Source of the DNA: Rhodoferax sp. TS-BS-61-7
GTDB lineage: Bacteria; Pseudomonadota; Gammaproteobacteria; Burkholderiales; Burkholderiaceae_C
NCBI RefSeq assembly: GCF_002943465.1
Contig: NZ_PTQY01000010.1
Location: 62,001-126,000, forward strand
Length of the DNA stretch: 64,000 nt
Direction: 5' to 3'
Positions 17,413 through 29,123 of this stretch are shown in pieces; positions within the stretch are counted from its first letter, which is position 1; every line of letters starts with the position of its first letter. The translations under genes were made by a program, and so were the position numbers. The notes beneath the pieces are model-generated. The model did no database searches and had not been told where the DNA came from. It worked only from the letters and a program-made list of their open reading frames with translations.

Positions 17413-17442
17413 GCAGAGGCCATGCGGGTACACAGCCTCTGC
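17413..17442 (-). terminator. Stem-loop downstream of metC
   Basis: GCAGAGGC (17413-17420) and GCCTCTGC (17435-17442) make a perfect 8-bp stem with a 14-base loop, 12 bases past the metC stop. On the minus strand it is followed by TGTTTTCC, a weak T-run. Confidence 0.55.
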
Positions 17443-17453
17443 GCGAACGCGAC

Positions 17454-18659
17454 TCAGCGCAGCACGTTCAGCGCTTGTGCGATGTCGGCTTGCAGATCGG
17501 CCACGTCTTCCAGGCCGATGGAAAAGCGCACCAGCGTGCCCGGCAGCAAATGGGCCGGCCAGCCTGTGCGCATGGTCTCCAGCTCGTACGGCACCACCAG
17601 GCTGATGGGGCCACCCCAGCTGTAGCCCAGGCGGAACAGTTTGAGCGCATCACAAAACGCGTCGGTCTGCGCCTGGGTGAAACGTTTGTCCAAAATCACG
17701 CTGAACAGGCCCGCCGCTGTGCCCTCGGCACCGCCGCACAGGGCTTTCCAGTGCGCGTGGCCGGGCGACTCCTCCAGCGCGGGGTGCAACACCTGCACAA
17801 ACTCGGGCTGGGTTTGCGCCCAGGCCGCCAAGCTTCGTGTCGCCACGTCGTGCGCGCGGTAGCGCAGCGCAATGCTGGGCAGGGAACGCAGCACCAGCTC
17901 CACATCGTTCATGCCCACACCAATGCCAAAGCGCATGTGGGTGAGTTTGAGCTTGAGGTGCAGGCCAGCGTCACGTGTAATGACGCTGCCCATGAGCACA
18001 TCCCCACCGCCACTGGGGTACTTGGTCAGCGCGTGGGCCGAGATATCCACCCCCACTGCCGGGCTGGCGCCAGGCACCATGTCAAACGGCGCAAACGCCA
18101 GGCCTGCGCCCCAGGTGTTGTCCAAAGCGGTCAGCACCTTGCGGCGCTGGCAGATGCGGACCATTTCCACCAGATTGGGAAACTCCAGCGAGACCGAGCC
18201 CGCGGCTTCGAGCCAAACCAGCTTGGTGCGGCTGGAGATTTGCGCTTCCAGGTCCTCGGGGTCCATGGGGTTGTAGTACTGGTGGGTAATACCCCATCCC
18301 ATCAACTCACCTTCGACCAGGGATTTGTTAGGGCCGTAGGCGTTGTCGGGCAGCAGCACCTCGTCGCCACTCCTGAGCAAGGACAAGGCCACCAGGCCCA
18401 GTGCCGCCAGGCCGCTAGGGACCAACAGACATTGCGCGCCACCTTCCAGCGTGGCCAGGCGTTCTTCCAGCGCGTAGCTGGTGGGCGTGCCGTGCAGGCC
18501 GTAGGTGTAGGCGGTTTTGTCCTTCCACTCGCGGCTGCGCATGGCGGCCACGGTGGGGAAGAAGACGGTGGACGCCTTAAAGACGCCGGGCTGCGGCGCT
18601 TCAAACCCGCCAGGAGGCTGGTAGGCGTGGTGGATCAGGTCGGTAATGCGTTCGGTCAT
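17454..18659 (-). CDS. metC: Cystathionine beta-lyase (Cys/Met metabolism PLP enzyme)
   Basis: A 401-residue fold-type I PLP enzyme. It cleaves cystathionine to homocysteine, pyruvate and ammonia in methionine synthesis. The PLP-binding Lys is in SAHALTKYPSGGGDVLMG; YTYGLHGTPTSYALEERLA near the N-terminus and ALDNTWGAG before the Lys are typical of the family. The proteobacterial MetC-like features favour beta-lyase over gamma-synthase, though reading alone cannot exclude another member. It begins 19 bases after the phosphoribosyltransferase stop and may be the last gene of the large minus-strand run. Confidence 0.85.
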   Translation of the reverse strand: MTERITDLIHHAYQPPGGFEAPQPGVFKASTVFFPTVAAMRSREWKDKTAYTYGLHGTPTSYALEERLATLEGGAQCLLVPSGLAALGLVALSLLRSGDEVLLPDNAYGPNKSLVEGELMGWGITHQYYNPMDPEDLEAQISSRTKLVWLEAAGSVSLEFPNLVEMVRICQRRKVLTALDNTWGAGLAFAPFDMVPGASPAVGVDISAHALTKYPSGGGDVLMGSVITRDAGLHLKLKLTHMRFGIGVGMNDVELVLRSLPSIALRYRAHDVATRSLAAWAQTQPEFVQVLHPALEESPGHAHWKALCGGAEGTAAGLFSVILDKRFTQAQTDAFCDALKLFRLGYSWGGPISLVVPYELETMRTGWPAHLLPGTLVRFSIGLEDVADLQADIAQALNVLR

Positions 18660-18678
18660 GCGGCGCTGCAGGGGTCTG

Positions 18679-19203
18679 TCAGACGCTCCACTTTTGGATG
18701 AGCTGCTGCGGACGCAGCGAGTCGTAGCCCTCGAAGGGCTGGTGGATCCAGGGGTTGGTGGGCAGGAACTCGACCGAATAATCGGGCGTGAAGGTGCTCA
18801 ACGCCTTGGTCCAGATCACGGCGCTGCGCAGCTCCGTGATGGGCTTGTAGTTGTTCTTGAGCTGGTGGATCACCGCATTCAAGGTGTGGCCCGAATCGGC
18901 CAGGTCGTCCACCAGCAGCACGCGGCCAGCAATTTCACCCTTGGGCGTGGTGATGAAACGCGCGATGTCCAGGTTGCCCTGCTGCGTGCCGGCTTCGGCA
19001 CGGTAGGAGCTGGTGGACATGATGGCCAGGGGCTTGTCAAACACACGCGACAGGATGTCACCGGGGCGCATGCCACCGCGGGCCAGGCACAGGATGGTGT
19101 CGAACTCCCAACCCGACTGAAAAATCTTGATCGCCAGTTTTTCAATCAGGTTGTGGTACTCGTCGTAGCTCACATACAGGTGCTTGCCGTCTTCTGTCAA
19201 CAT
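18679..19203 (-). CDS. Phosphoribosyltransferase (purine salvage type)
   Basis: A 174-residue type I phosphoribosyltransferase. The PRPP loop is VLLVDDLADSGHTLNA, and LCLARGGMRPGDILSR is the PPi-binding loop region. It is likely to convert a purine base plus PRPP to the nucleotide; hypoxanthine, guanine or xanthine are the candidates. It lies directly downstream of purA, which fits a purine role. A dispersed repeat occupies the gap to purA. Confidence 0.82.
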   Translation of the reverse strand: MLTEDGKHLYVSYDEYHNLIEKLAIKIFQSGWEFDTILCLARGGMRPGDILSRVFDKPLAIMSTSSYRAEAGTQQGNLDIARFITTPKGEIAGRVLLVDDLADSGHTLNAVIHQLKNNYKPITELRSAVIWTKALSTFTPDYSVEFLPTNPWIHQPFEGYDSLRPQQLIQKWSV

Positions 19204-19206
19204 CAG

Positions 19207-19258
19207 AATGCTCCTAAATTAGTAGCTGCTTGCGCAATATTTACGGGGGCTAGAGGGC
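19207..19258 (+). repeat. Dispersed repeat copy 4
   Basis: It reads ATGCTCCTAAATTAGTAGCT, then GCTTGCGCAATATTTACGGG, then GGCTAGAGG. It fills the gap between purA and the phosphoribosyltransferase gene and is the copy closest to the odhB linker sequence. Confidence 0.85.
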
Positions 19259-19279
19259 TATTTGACTTAAAAATAACGA

Positions 19280-21816
<2,537 letters not shown>

Positions 21817-21829
21817 GGAATTGGAGGGG

Positions 21830-21866
21830 GCTGTTAAAACAGCGATTTTACCGGGCTTGGAGCCCG
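21830..21866. other. Two small inverted repeats in the hisZ leader
   Basis: GCTGTT/AACAGC (21830-21843) and CGGGCT/AGCCCG (about 21852-21866) are both perfect. They lie in the 54-bp gap upstream of hisZ. On the minus strand no T-run follows, so they are not a standard terminator; they could act on hisZ translation. Confidence 0.4.
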
Positions 21867-21870
21867 CTTT

Positions 21871-22062
21871 TCAGGGCAGCAGCCACCAAATCAACAACAA
21901 GCCCACCAAGATGCTGGCCAAACCGAAAAAGCGGATCTGGCCATCGTTGAGTTGCAAGAGCTGGGTGAACATGCGCCGCCACCCGGTGGGCGACAGAAAG
22001 GGGAAAAGCCCTTCCACCACCAGCACCAGGGCGAGCGCCACCCACAGGGTGTCGGCGCTCAA
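21871..22062 (-). CDS. DUF2065 (YjeT-like) small membrane protein
   Basis: 63 residues with two membrane segments (LWVALALVLVVEGLFPFL and FGLASILVGLLLIWWLLP) flanking GWRRMFTQLLQLNDGQIRFF. This is the DUF2065 pattern found directly after hflC in many proteobacteria. It may assist the HflKC-FtsH complex, but no role is established. It starts 3 bases after the hflC stop. Confidence 0.85.
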   Translation of the reverse strand: MSADTLWVALALVLVVEGLFPFLSPTGWRRMFTQLLQLNDGQIRFFGLASILVGLLLIWWLLP

Positions 22063-22065
22063 GGC

Positions 22066-22968
22066 TTACTTCTTGGCAGCCGCGGTGCCACTGCCACCGT
22101 TGCGAAACACCTTGAAGAATTCGGAGGACGAAGGGTCCAGCACCATCACGTCGCTCTTGTTGGCAAAACTGGACTTGTAGGCTTCCAGGCTGCGGTAGAA
22201 CTGGGCGAACTGCGGGTCTTTGCCAAAAGCCTCGGCGTAAATACGCGCGGCTTCGGCATCGCCCTCACCCTTGATCTTCTGGGCATCACGGTAGGCGTTG
22301 GCAATGGTAATTTCACGCTGGCGGTCCGCATCGGCACGGATTTTTTCGCCTTCAGCACCGCCGGTGGAGCGGAGTTCATTGGCCACACGTTTACGTTCGG
22401 CCTCCATGCGGCGGTACACCGACTCGGTGATGGCCTCCACATAGTCGACGCGGGTGATGCGCACATCCACCACATCCACGCCCCAGGGTTTGGCGCCACG
22501 CACCTTGTCCAGCACTTCGGCCTTCACGTCGGCCATCAGGTCTTCGCGCTTCAGCGACAGCAGCTCTTTCACGGTGCGTTTGTTGATTTCTTCCTGGAAT
22601 GCGTTGCGCACCACACGGTTCAACTGGCTGGCACCAGCGCTTTCGTTCAAACCCACATTGCGGATGTACTCCGTGGGTTCAGAAATGCGCCAACGCACGT
22701 ACCAGTCAATCACCACACGCTGCTTTTCGGCAGTCAGCATGGGCTCGGCATCGGTACTGTCCAGCGTCAGCAGGCGCTTGTCGATGTACGAAACGTTTTG
22801 GAACGGTGGGGGCAGCTTGAAGTTAAGCCCAGGTTCGGTGATGACTTCCTTGATCTGACCCAAGGCATACACGACGCCAAACTGGCGCTGGTCCACCACA
22901 AACAGCGTGGAGCTGGCCAAAGCCAAGAGCACCAGCAGCGAAGAAAAAATAAATCCAATGCGGTTCAT
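22066..22968 (-). CDS. hflC: HflC, modulator of FtsH protease
   Basis: A 300-residue membrane protein with one N-terminal anchor (IGFIFSSLLVLLALASSTLF) and an SPFH/prohibitin domain in the periplasm. The C-terminal half is a Glu/Arg/Ala-rich coiled coil (RKRVANELRSTGGAEGEKIR). HflC and HflK assemble around FtsH and restrict its access to membrane substrates. It lies 9 bases downstream of hflK. Confidence 0.93.
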   Translation of the reverse strand: MNRIGFIFSSLLVLLALASSTLFVVDQRQFGVVYALGQIKEVITEPGLNFKLPPPFQNVSYIDKRLLTLDSTDAEPMLTAEKQRVVIDWYVRWRISEPTEYIRNVGLNESAGASQLNRVVRNAFQEEINKRTVKELLSLKREDLMADVKAEVLDKVRGAKPWGVDVVDVRITRVDYVEAITESVYRRMEAERKRVANELRSTGGAEGEKIRADADRQREITIANAYRDAQKIKGEGDAEAARIYAEAFGKDPQFAQFYRSLEAYKSSFANKSDVMVLDPSSSEFFKVFRNGGSGTAAAKK

Positions 22969-22977
22969 GGTCGGGTC

Positions 22978-24357
22978 CTAGCGAGAGTCACGTTCACGCG
23001 AACGGGCGGCATCGCGGCTGCGGGCATCGTTGTTCAAGATGGAGGTGGCGGGCGCTGCAGGCTGGGGAGCCGCCGCGGGTGCCGAGGCGTCCGCCGCGGG
23101 TGCGGCATTCATCTGAAGAATTTTGTCCAGTGGCAGGTACAACATGCTGTTGCCCTGGCGGGACTCTACCAATACCTTGGTCACGTTACCATAAATCTGT
23201 TGCATGGTGTCCAGGTACATGCGGTCACGGGTCACCTGCGGTGCCTTTTGGTATTCGGTGTACACGGAGCGGAAGCGTTGGGCATCACCCTGGGCCTGGG
23301 CCACCACACGGGCTTTGTAGGCATCGGCTTCCTCCTTCAGGCGCGAAGCGGAACCGACGGCACGCGGCACCACATCGTTGGCATACGCCTCGGCCTCGTT
23401 CTTGGCACGTTCACGCTCTTGGCCAGCCTTGAGCACATCGTCAAATGAAGATTGCACTTGCTCAGGCGGACGCACACCACCCTGCTGCAGGTTGATGCCA
23501 ACCACTTCCACACCGACCTTGTAGCGATCCAGAATGGTTTGCATGAGGGTGCGCACACGGGGCGCAATCTGGTCACGCTCTTCTGACAAGGCCGCATCCA
23601 TCTTCATCTTTCCCAAAACTTCGCGTACCGCGGTTTCGGCGGCCTGCACCACCGCGTCATTGGGGTTCTTGCTTTCGAACAGGAAAGCACGCGCATCGCT
23701 CAGGCGGTATTGCACAGCAAACTTGATGTCGAGGATGTTTTCATCCTCGGTCAGCATGGCGGACTCTTTCAGGCCAGTCGCCTTGAGCACGGTATCTCGC
23801 CCCACGTCCACAGAGCGGATCTGGCTGACGAACACCAACTCGTGTTTTTCAATCGGGTACGGCAGACGCCAGTTGAAACCGGCGTTCACCGTGGACTTGT
23901 ATTTGCCAAACTGGGTGATCACTGCTTGCTGGCCTTCTTGCACGATGAAGAAGCCAGTGCCTAGCCAAATCAGGGCCAAAACGCCAAGAATCAAGCCGAC
24001 ACCAATGCCCGCGCTTTTCATATCGGGCTGAAAACCGCCGCCCGAACCACCACCGCTGCCATTGCCACCGCGGGGCTTGGACGCACCACCAAACAGGCCA
24101 CTCAACTTGCGGTTGAAATCGCGCCACAACTCGTCCAGATCCGGTGGGCCCGATTGCGCCGCACCACGACGGTCCGGCTGCGGCTGGGGCGCTGCAGAGG
24201 GTTTAGGGGGGTCACTGTCTGGAGCTGCGCCTTCGGGCTTATCGGAAGGTGCAGAGGAATCGTCTCCTCGGCCCCAACGGGAGTCGTTCAGATTGAACAT
24301 ATTGCGCATCCACTGGGGCCACGTGACCTTGGGGGGATTCGGCAGGGATAGTTTCAT
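22978..24357 (-). CDS. hflK: HflK, modulator of FtsH protease
   Basis: A 459-residue SPFH protein; the start is MKLSLPNPPK at 24357, with the longer frame rejected. A Gly/Pro/Asp-rich cytoplasmic N-terminus with a poly-Gly stretch before GFQPDMKSAG is followed by the membrane anchor (GVGLILGVLALIWLGTGFF), the SPFH domain and a coiled coil. An Ala/Pro-rich tail follows near residue 430. It partners HflC. Confidence 0.93.
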   Translation of the reverse strand: MKLSLPNPPKVTWPQWMRNMFNLNDSRWGRGDDSSAPSDKPEGAAPDSDPPKPSAAPQPQPDRRGAAQSGPPDLDELWRDFNRKLSGLFGGASKPRGGNGSGGGSGGGFQPDMKSAGIGVGLILGVLALIWLGTGFFIVQEGQQAVITQFGKYKSTVNAGFNWRLPYPIEKHELVFVSQIRSVDVGRDTVLKATGLKESAMLTEDENILDIKFAVQYRLSDARAFLFESKNPNDAVVQAAETAVREVLGKMKMDAALSEERDQIAPRVRTLMQTILDRYKVGVEVVGINLQQGGVRPPEQVQSSFDDVLKAGQERERAKNEAEAYANDVVPRAVGSASRLKEEADAYKARVVAQAQGDAQRFRSVYTEYQKAPQVTRDRMYLDTMQQIYGNVTKVLVESRQGNSMLYLPLDKILQMNAAPAADASAPAAAPQPAAPATSILNNDARSRDAARSRERDSR

Positions 24358-24396
24358 GGTTTTGTCTCGCGTACAACAGCTCGGGATTGTGCCCAA

Positions 24397-25569
24397 TTAC
24401 GAACCGGCCCCATAGGGCTCAGGGGAATACTCGTTGGCAGGGCCCGCACCCGGGGCCGCACTGGCCACAGCGGCCAAATGCTGGCGCAGCAGGGGCATGC
24501 CCACATTCTCGCGCGCACTAACAAACACGCGTGGGGTCTGCACGCCGTGCAGGTCGTACATGTCTTCCATGCGCAACGGCTGCAGTTCAGGTGGCAAAGC
24601 GTCTACCTTGTTGAACACCAGCAGTTGCGGAATTTGGTCCGCACCGATCTCCGCCAGCACCGATTGCACCTGCTCGATCTGCTCGGTGTAGTTGGGGTTG
24701 GAGGCATCCACCACATGCAGCAGCAAATCGGCGTCAACGGCCTCTTGCAACGTGGCCTGAAATGCATCGACCAGTCCGTGGGGCAAATCGCGGATGAAAC
24801 CCACGGTATCCGACAGGGACACCGAGCGCTGCGCGTCTCCTAGGTACAATTGGCGGGTCGTCGTATCCAGCGTGGCAAACAGCTGGTCCGCCGCGTAGGC
24901 CCGCGCCTTCACCAGCCCATTAAACAGCGTGGACTTGCCAGCGTTGGTGTAGCCAATCAGGGAGATATTGAACGCATCCCGGCGCTCACGCTGGCGGCGC
25001 TGGGTCTGGCGCTGGCGCTTGACCTTGGAGAGGCGCTCCTTGGTGCGTTTGATGGTCTCGTCGATCATGCGACGGTCCAGCTCAATTTGCTTCTCACCCG
25101 GGCCGCCGCGCACGCCAGCGCCACCCGTCTGCCGTTCCAGGTGGGACCAACGGCGTACCAAGCGGGTGCTGAGGTACTGCAAACGCGCCAGCTCGACCTG
25201 CAACTTACCCTCATGGCTGCGCGCCCGCTGGGCAAAAATTTCCAGAATCAGGTAGGTACGATCGTTGACCGGCAGCTCCAGGTGCCGCTCCAGATTGCGC
25301 TGCTGGCCAGGACTCAGGCTTTGGTCAAACAGGATTTCGGTAGCGCCATGCTGTTGCGCCAGCAACTTGATTTCGTCGGCCTTGCCGGAACCCACAAACA
25401 ACGCGGCATCGGGTGCACGGCGTTTGCAGGTAATAAGTGCTACGGGGCTCAGGCCAGCAGTCTGGGCCAACAAGCCTAACTCTTCGAGCTCGGCATCAAA
25501 GTTGGGCACCCCCAAGTCAACTCCGACCAAAATGGTGGGAGCGACGATCGGCGGAGTTTTGGCTGTCAA
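24397..25569 (-). CDS. hflX: HflX GTPase, ribosome-splitting factor
   Basis: A 390-residue GTPase with the HflX N-terminal domain (residues 1-190, glycine-rich GGAGVRGGPGEKQIELDRR) and a G domain with G1 GYTNAGKST (about 206-214), G3 DTVGFIRDLP and G4 NKVD. HflX splits stalled 70S ribosomes under stress. It lies between hfq and hflK, as in E. coli. Confidence 0.93.
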   Translation of the reverse strand: MTAKTPPIVAPTILVGVDLGVPNFDAELEELGLLAQTAGLSPVALITCKRRAPDAALFVGSGKADEIKLLAQQHGATEILFDQSLSPGQQRNLERHLELPVNDRTYLILEIFAQRARSHEGKLQVELARLQYLSTRLVRRWSHLERQTGGAGVRGGPGEKQIELDRRMIDETIKRTKERLSKVKRQRQTQRRQRERRDAFNISLIGYTNAGKSTLFNGLVKARAYAADQLFATLDTTTRQLYLGDAQRSVSLSDTVGFIRDLPHGLVDAFQATLQEAVDADLLLHVVDASNPNYTEQIEQVQSVLAEIGADQIPQLLVFNKVDALPPELQPLRMEDMYDLHGVQTPRVFVSARENVGMPLLRQHLAAVASAAPGAGPANEYSPEPYGAGS

Positions 25570-25624
25570 ATGGGTGTGAGGCGTCTGGCCGAACGCGTGC
25601 TGACGGGGCGCAGGCCCCGCAGCA

Positions 25625-25870
25625 TCACGCAGCGGCGTTGTCTTCGGGAACGGCAGCCAAGTTCACGGCACGTCCGGGGACGATGGTGGAAATGGCATGT
25701 TTGTAGACCATCTGGGTCACGGTGTTGCGCAGTAGCACTACGTACTGGTCAAACGATTCGATCTGGCCCTGAAGTTTGATGCCGTTGACCAAATAAATGG
25801 ACACTGGCACATGTTCCCTGCGCAAGGCATTAAGGAACGGGTCTTGTAAAAGTTGGCCTTTGTTGCTCAC
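25625..25870 (-). CDS. hfq: RNA chaperone Hfq
   Basis: An 81-residue Sm-like protein that promotes pairing of small RNAs with mRNAs. The core is intact: Sm1 has [19 protein letters not shown] and Sm2 has [11 protein letters not shown], including the YKH proximal-face residues. The start is taken as GTG at 25870 ([13 protein letters not shown]) because GGAGA lies at normal distance and this is the conserved Hfq N-terminus; no ATG fits there. The C-terminal tail is short and acidic. Confidence 0.95.
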   Translation of the reverse strand: MSNKGQLLQDPFLNALRREHVPVSIYLVNGIKLQGQIESFDQYVVLLRNTVTQMVYKHAISTIVPGRAVNLAAVPEDNAAA

Positions 25871-25958
25871 GATATTCTCCGTGTTCAAGTAGTGAAAGAA
25901 GCTTGACGATACCACAGCTACAGCAGCCCGGGCAGCGGCTCAGGCGAATGGCCATCGG

Positions 25959-27302
25959 CTATCGGTCGTCTTTGTCTGCGAAGGGGTTGGTGGACGACTT
26001 CATTTCGATGCGCAGAGGTGTACCAATGAGGTTGAACTCCTTGCGAAAACGCCCCTCCAGAAAACGCTTGTACGTCTCCGTCACATGCTCCAGCGAGTTG
26101 CCGTGGACGACAATGATGGGCGGGTTCATGCCACCCTGGTGGGCGTAACGCAATTTTGGACGGTAAGCACCATTCTTCTTGGGCGTCTGGAACTGGACGG
26201 CTTCCAGCAGCAAACGGGTCAACACAGGCGTGGGCATCTTGCAGTTGGCTGCGCGGTGCGCCTGGGCAATCGAATCCCAGACCGGGCCCAGGCCCTGGCG
26301 CTTCTGCGCCGAAATCATGTGCAAGGCAGCAAACTTGAGAAACCCCAGACGGGTTTCCAGTGAGCGCCGCACCAGCTCACGCTGGTAGTCATCCACAGCA
26401 TCCCATTTGTTGACCGCCACCACCACAGCACGCCCAGACTCCAAGATGTAGCCGGCAATATGGGCATCCTGGTCGGTCACGCCCTGGGTGGCATCAATGA
26501 GTAAGAGCACCACACTCGCAGATTCAATGGCCTGCAGGGTCTTGACGACGGAAAATTTTTCGATGGCCTCAAACACTTGGCCTTTGCGACGCAAACCCGC
26601 GGTGTCAATCAATTCGAACCGCTGCCCATTGCGCTCAAAGGGGACAGAAATCGCATCCCGTGTGGTTCCAGGCATGTCAAATGCAACTAGCCGCTCTTCC
26701 CCAAGCCAGGTATTGATCAACGTGGATTTGCCCACGTTCGGGCGCCCTGCCACGGCCAGTTTGATAACAGCGGGATCTTCTTCTGCCTCGACCTCATCGG
26801 GCAATACCCAACCCAAGCGATCTATAGCCATATCAATCAGAGACCGAATGCCCTGACCGTGTGCTGCCGAGACAGGAAATACCTCGCCCAAGCCCAGCTC
26901 AAAGAACTCGACCAATTGGGCGCCCTCTTTCATGCCCTCTGCCTTGTTGGCGACCACCAGACAAGGCTTGCCCAACTTGCGGAGGTATTTGCCAATGTCA
27001 TGGTCTTGCGCCGACAAACCACCGCGCGCATCAACAACAAACACCACCACGTCGGCCTCAGCCACGGCCTGGCGGGTTTGTTTGGCCATTTCGCGGTAAA
27101 TGCCGCTGCTGGCATCCGGCTCAAAACCACCGGTATCAATAACGATGAACTCGTGTTTGCCCTGCTTGCCGTTGCCGTAATGGCGGTCCCGCGTCAATCC
27201 TGCGTAGTCCGCAACAATCGCATCCCGGGTCTTGGTCATGCGATTGAAGAGGGTGGACTTGCCCACATTGGGGCGCCCTACCAAGGCGATCACTGGTTTC
27301 AT
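25959..27302 (-). CDS. der: Ribosome biogenesis GTPase Der (EngA)
   Basis: A 447-residue protein with two tandem G domains, each with a P-loop ([13 protein letters not shown] and [13 protein letters not shown]), DTGGF/DTAGL G3 motifs and NKAE/NKWD G4 motifs, then a KH-like domain. Der is needed for 50S assembly. The context bamB-der-hfq is typical. Confidence 0.95.
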   Translation of the reverse strand: MKPVIALVGRPNVGKSTLFNRMTKTRDAIVADYAGLTRDRHYGNGKQGKHEFIVIDTGGFEPDASSGIYREMAKQTRQAVAEADVVVFVVDARGGLSAQDHDIGKYLRKLGKPCLVVANKAEGMKEGAQLVEFFELGLGEVFPVSAAHGQGIRSLIDMAIDRLGWVLPDEVEAEEDPAVIKLAVAGRPNVGKSTLINTWLGEERLVAFDMPGTTRDAISVPFERNGQRFELIDTAGLRRKGQVFEAIEKFSVVKTLQAIESASVVLLLIDATQGVTDQDAHIAGYILESGRAVVVAVNKWDAVDDYQRELVRRSLETRLGFLKFAALHMISAQKRQGLGPVWDSIAQAHRAANCKMPTPVLTRLLLEAVQFQTPKKNGAYRPKLRYAHQGGMNPPIIVVHGNSLEHVTETYKRFLEGRFRKEFNLIGTPLRIEMKSSTNPFADKDDR

Positions 27303-27321
27303 GGTTCAGAACCCTTCAAAC

Positions 27322-28455
27322 TTATTCGGGTCGGAACGCAAAAACGCCGCCCTTTTGCGTAACGGCAATCAATGTCTTACCAACAAGAACAGGGACACCC
27401 AAAATAGCGGAACCATCGGTAGTGGCCCGGTCCATGGGTGCGCCATCTGCGCGCGAGAGAAAATGGAGTACGCCAGCGTTATCGCCCACCACCAAGGACT
27501 GGCCGACGGCAAGTGGTGTGCCAAGAGCGCGCCAGCGCAAGGCCTCGGACACCCACAAGCGTTCACCCGAAACCCGGCTCCAGGCAATCAGCTTGCTGTC
27601 TACTTCGGTACCGAACACATATTCGGCGTCCCCCCCCAGGCCCGTAGTCCCCGCAGCGGGTTTATTCCAAACCATGGTGCCATTGGTGGCATTGACACAT
27701 GCCACCGCAGCCTGGAAAGAACGCACACACACATTGGCCTGCAACCGGCTCACACCGGCCACCAGGTCGACCAAACGCTCCACCTCATTGGTGCCACGGC
27801 TGACCGCCACGGGCGCCTCCCAGCGGGAAGCACCATTCAAGGGATTCACCCCCAACAAGCGCCCAGCCACCCCGACCACTAAAGTGTCACCCACGGCCAA
27901 CAACACACCAGCCTGCCCCAGGACCAGGGGGTCCGAAGACCGCTGCAATTGCCACAAGCGCTGACCACTTGCCGCATCAAACGCTGTGACGGTGCGGTCA
28001 GCAGTCAAGGTAAATATGCGCGCACCTGCCACGAGGGGCGGAGTAAGGCCCAAAGCACCCAGGCGCTGCTTCCACAGCACTTTGCCGGATGACATGGCAA
28101 TCAATTCGCCAGCCTCGGACATGACCGCGGCAGTTTGCCCGTCACTGCCCACACCAGAGACCAACGGCGTTCCCACATCCAACTGCCAGGCCACACTGCC
28201 CGTCTCACCCTGCAGGGCGGTCACTATTCCCTTGGCGGACGCTAGCAAAACTTGCGATCCCACTACATGCGGTTGTGCCGAGCTTTCCATGGCACCCAAC
28301 TGGGCAGACCAGGCAGTTTTGACACCAATCAAGCCAATATTGGCACCCAAGTCCTTGGGCACTGGTTTGCTGGGCCCAGAGCAAGCCGCAAGCACCGCAA
28401 CCAACGCCGCAGCGCTGGCCCATGTGGGTATTTGACGGAACAAAGAAAATGCCAT
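27322..28455 (-). CDS. bamB: Outer membrane protein assembly factor BamB
   Basis: A 377-residue lipoprotein of the beta-barrel assembly machine. The start MAFSLFRQIP at 28455 gives a signal peptide with lipobox LAAC. The rest is a PQQ-like beta-propeller with repeated blades (for example GETGSVAWQLDVGTPLVSGV and AASGQRLWQLQRSSDPLVLG). It starts 2 bases after the yfgM stop. BamD is coded at 38240. Confidence 0.9.
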   Translation of the reverse strand: MAFSLFRQIPTWASAAALVAVLAACSGPSKPVPKDLGANIGLIGVKTAWSAQLGAMESSAQPHVVGSQVLLASAKGIVTALQGETGSVAWQLDVGTPLVSGVGSDGQTAAVMSEAGELIAMSSGKVLWKQRLGALGLTPPLVAGARIFTLTADRTVTAFDAASGQRLWQLQRSSDPLVLGQAGVLLAVGDTLVVGVAGRLLGVNPLNGASRWEAPVAVSRGTNEVERLVDLVAGVSRLQANVCVRSFQAAVACVNATNGTMVWNKPAAGTTGLGGDAEYVFGTEVDSKLIAWSRVSGERLWVSEALRWRALGTPLAVGQSLVVGDNAGVLHFLSRADGAPMDRATTDGSAILGVPVLVGKTLIAVTQKGGVFAFRPE

Positions 28456-28457
28456 GG

Positions 28458-29111
28458 TCAGTTGGCCGCCGTTTCCGACGCACCCAAAGCGCCCAGCTTC
28501 ACAGAAACCAGACGGCGGTATTCTGCACGTGTGTCCATACCAGCCCACGCCTTGCGATACTCGGCAACCGCCTCCGCGTTCTTTCCTTGGGCCAACAACA
28601 AATCGCCTTGTTTGTCAGCTGCCAAGGCAACAAATGGCGCTGGGTAACTTTCACTCAGTACCTTGGATGCCAGATCAAACTCTTTCGCTTCGATATGGAT
28701 ACCCGCCAGACGCAGCTTGGCGATGGACGCGTAGGCCACATCTGCTTGACTGCCCCCCACCCAGGTCAATGCCGCCTTGGCCAAATCGCCCTTGCCACCC
28801 TGATACGCCAGCTTGGCTAGTGCCAGGCCCGCTTGTTGGGTGTAGACCGTGGAGGCAAAACGCTCCTTCATGTCACCAAACACCCGCTCAGCCAGGACCA
28901 AATCGCCGCTGCGCAGGACTTTGTCGACTTCTTCGAACATCACCGAGGCCTGGGCTGCGGTGCGTTTCTGCCAATACTGGTAGCCGTTCCAGGCGGCAAA
29001 GGCGCCCAGCACCACGATCAGCAGACCGGTGATAAGGTTGCCATACTGGTTCCAGAAATGTTTGAGCTGGTCCAGCTGCTCTTGTTCTTCAAGGTCTAAA
29101 TGGTTTGCCAT
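28458..29111 (-). CDS. yfgM: YfgM-like Sec translocon-associated TPR protein
   Basis: A 217-residue protein with an acidic cytoplasmic N-terminus (DLEEQEQLDQLKHFWNQYGN), one membrane anchor (LITGLLIVVLGAFAAWNGYQ) and a periplasmic TPR domain (TPR_21). In E. coli YfgM sits beside BamB and binds the SecYEG translocon and PpiD. The hisS-yfgM-bamB-der order supports the call. Confidence 0.88.
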   Translation of the reverse strand: MANHLDLEEQEQLDQLKHFWNQYGNLITGLLIVVLGAFAAWNGYQYWQKRTAAQASVMFEEVDKVLRSGDLVLAERVFGDMKERFASTVYTQQAGLALAKLAYQGGKGDLAKAALTWVGGSQADVAYASIAKLRLAGIHIEAKEFDLASKVLSESYPAPFVALAADKQGDLLLAQGKNAEAVAEYRKAWAGMDTRAEYRRLVSVKLGALGASETAAN

Positions 29112-29123
29112 AAGGGTCTCTGA

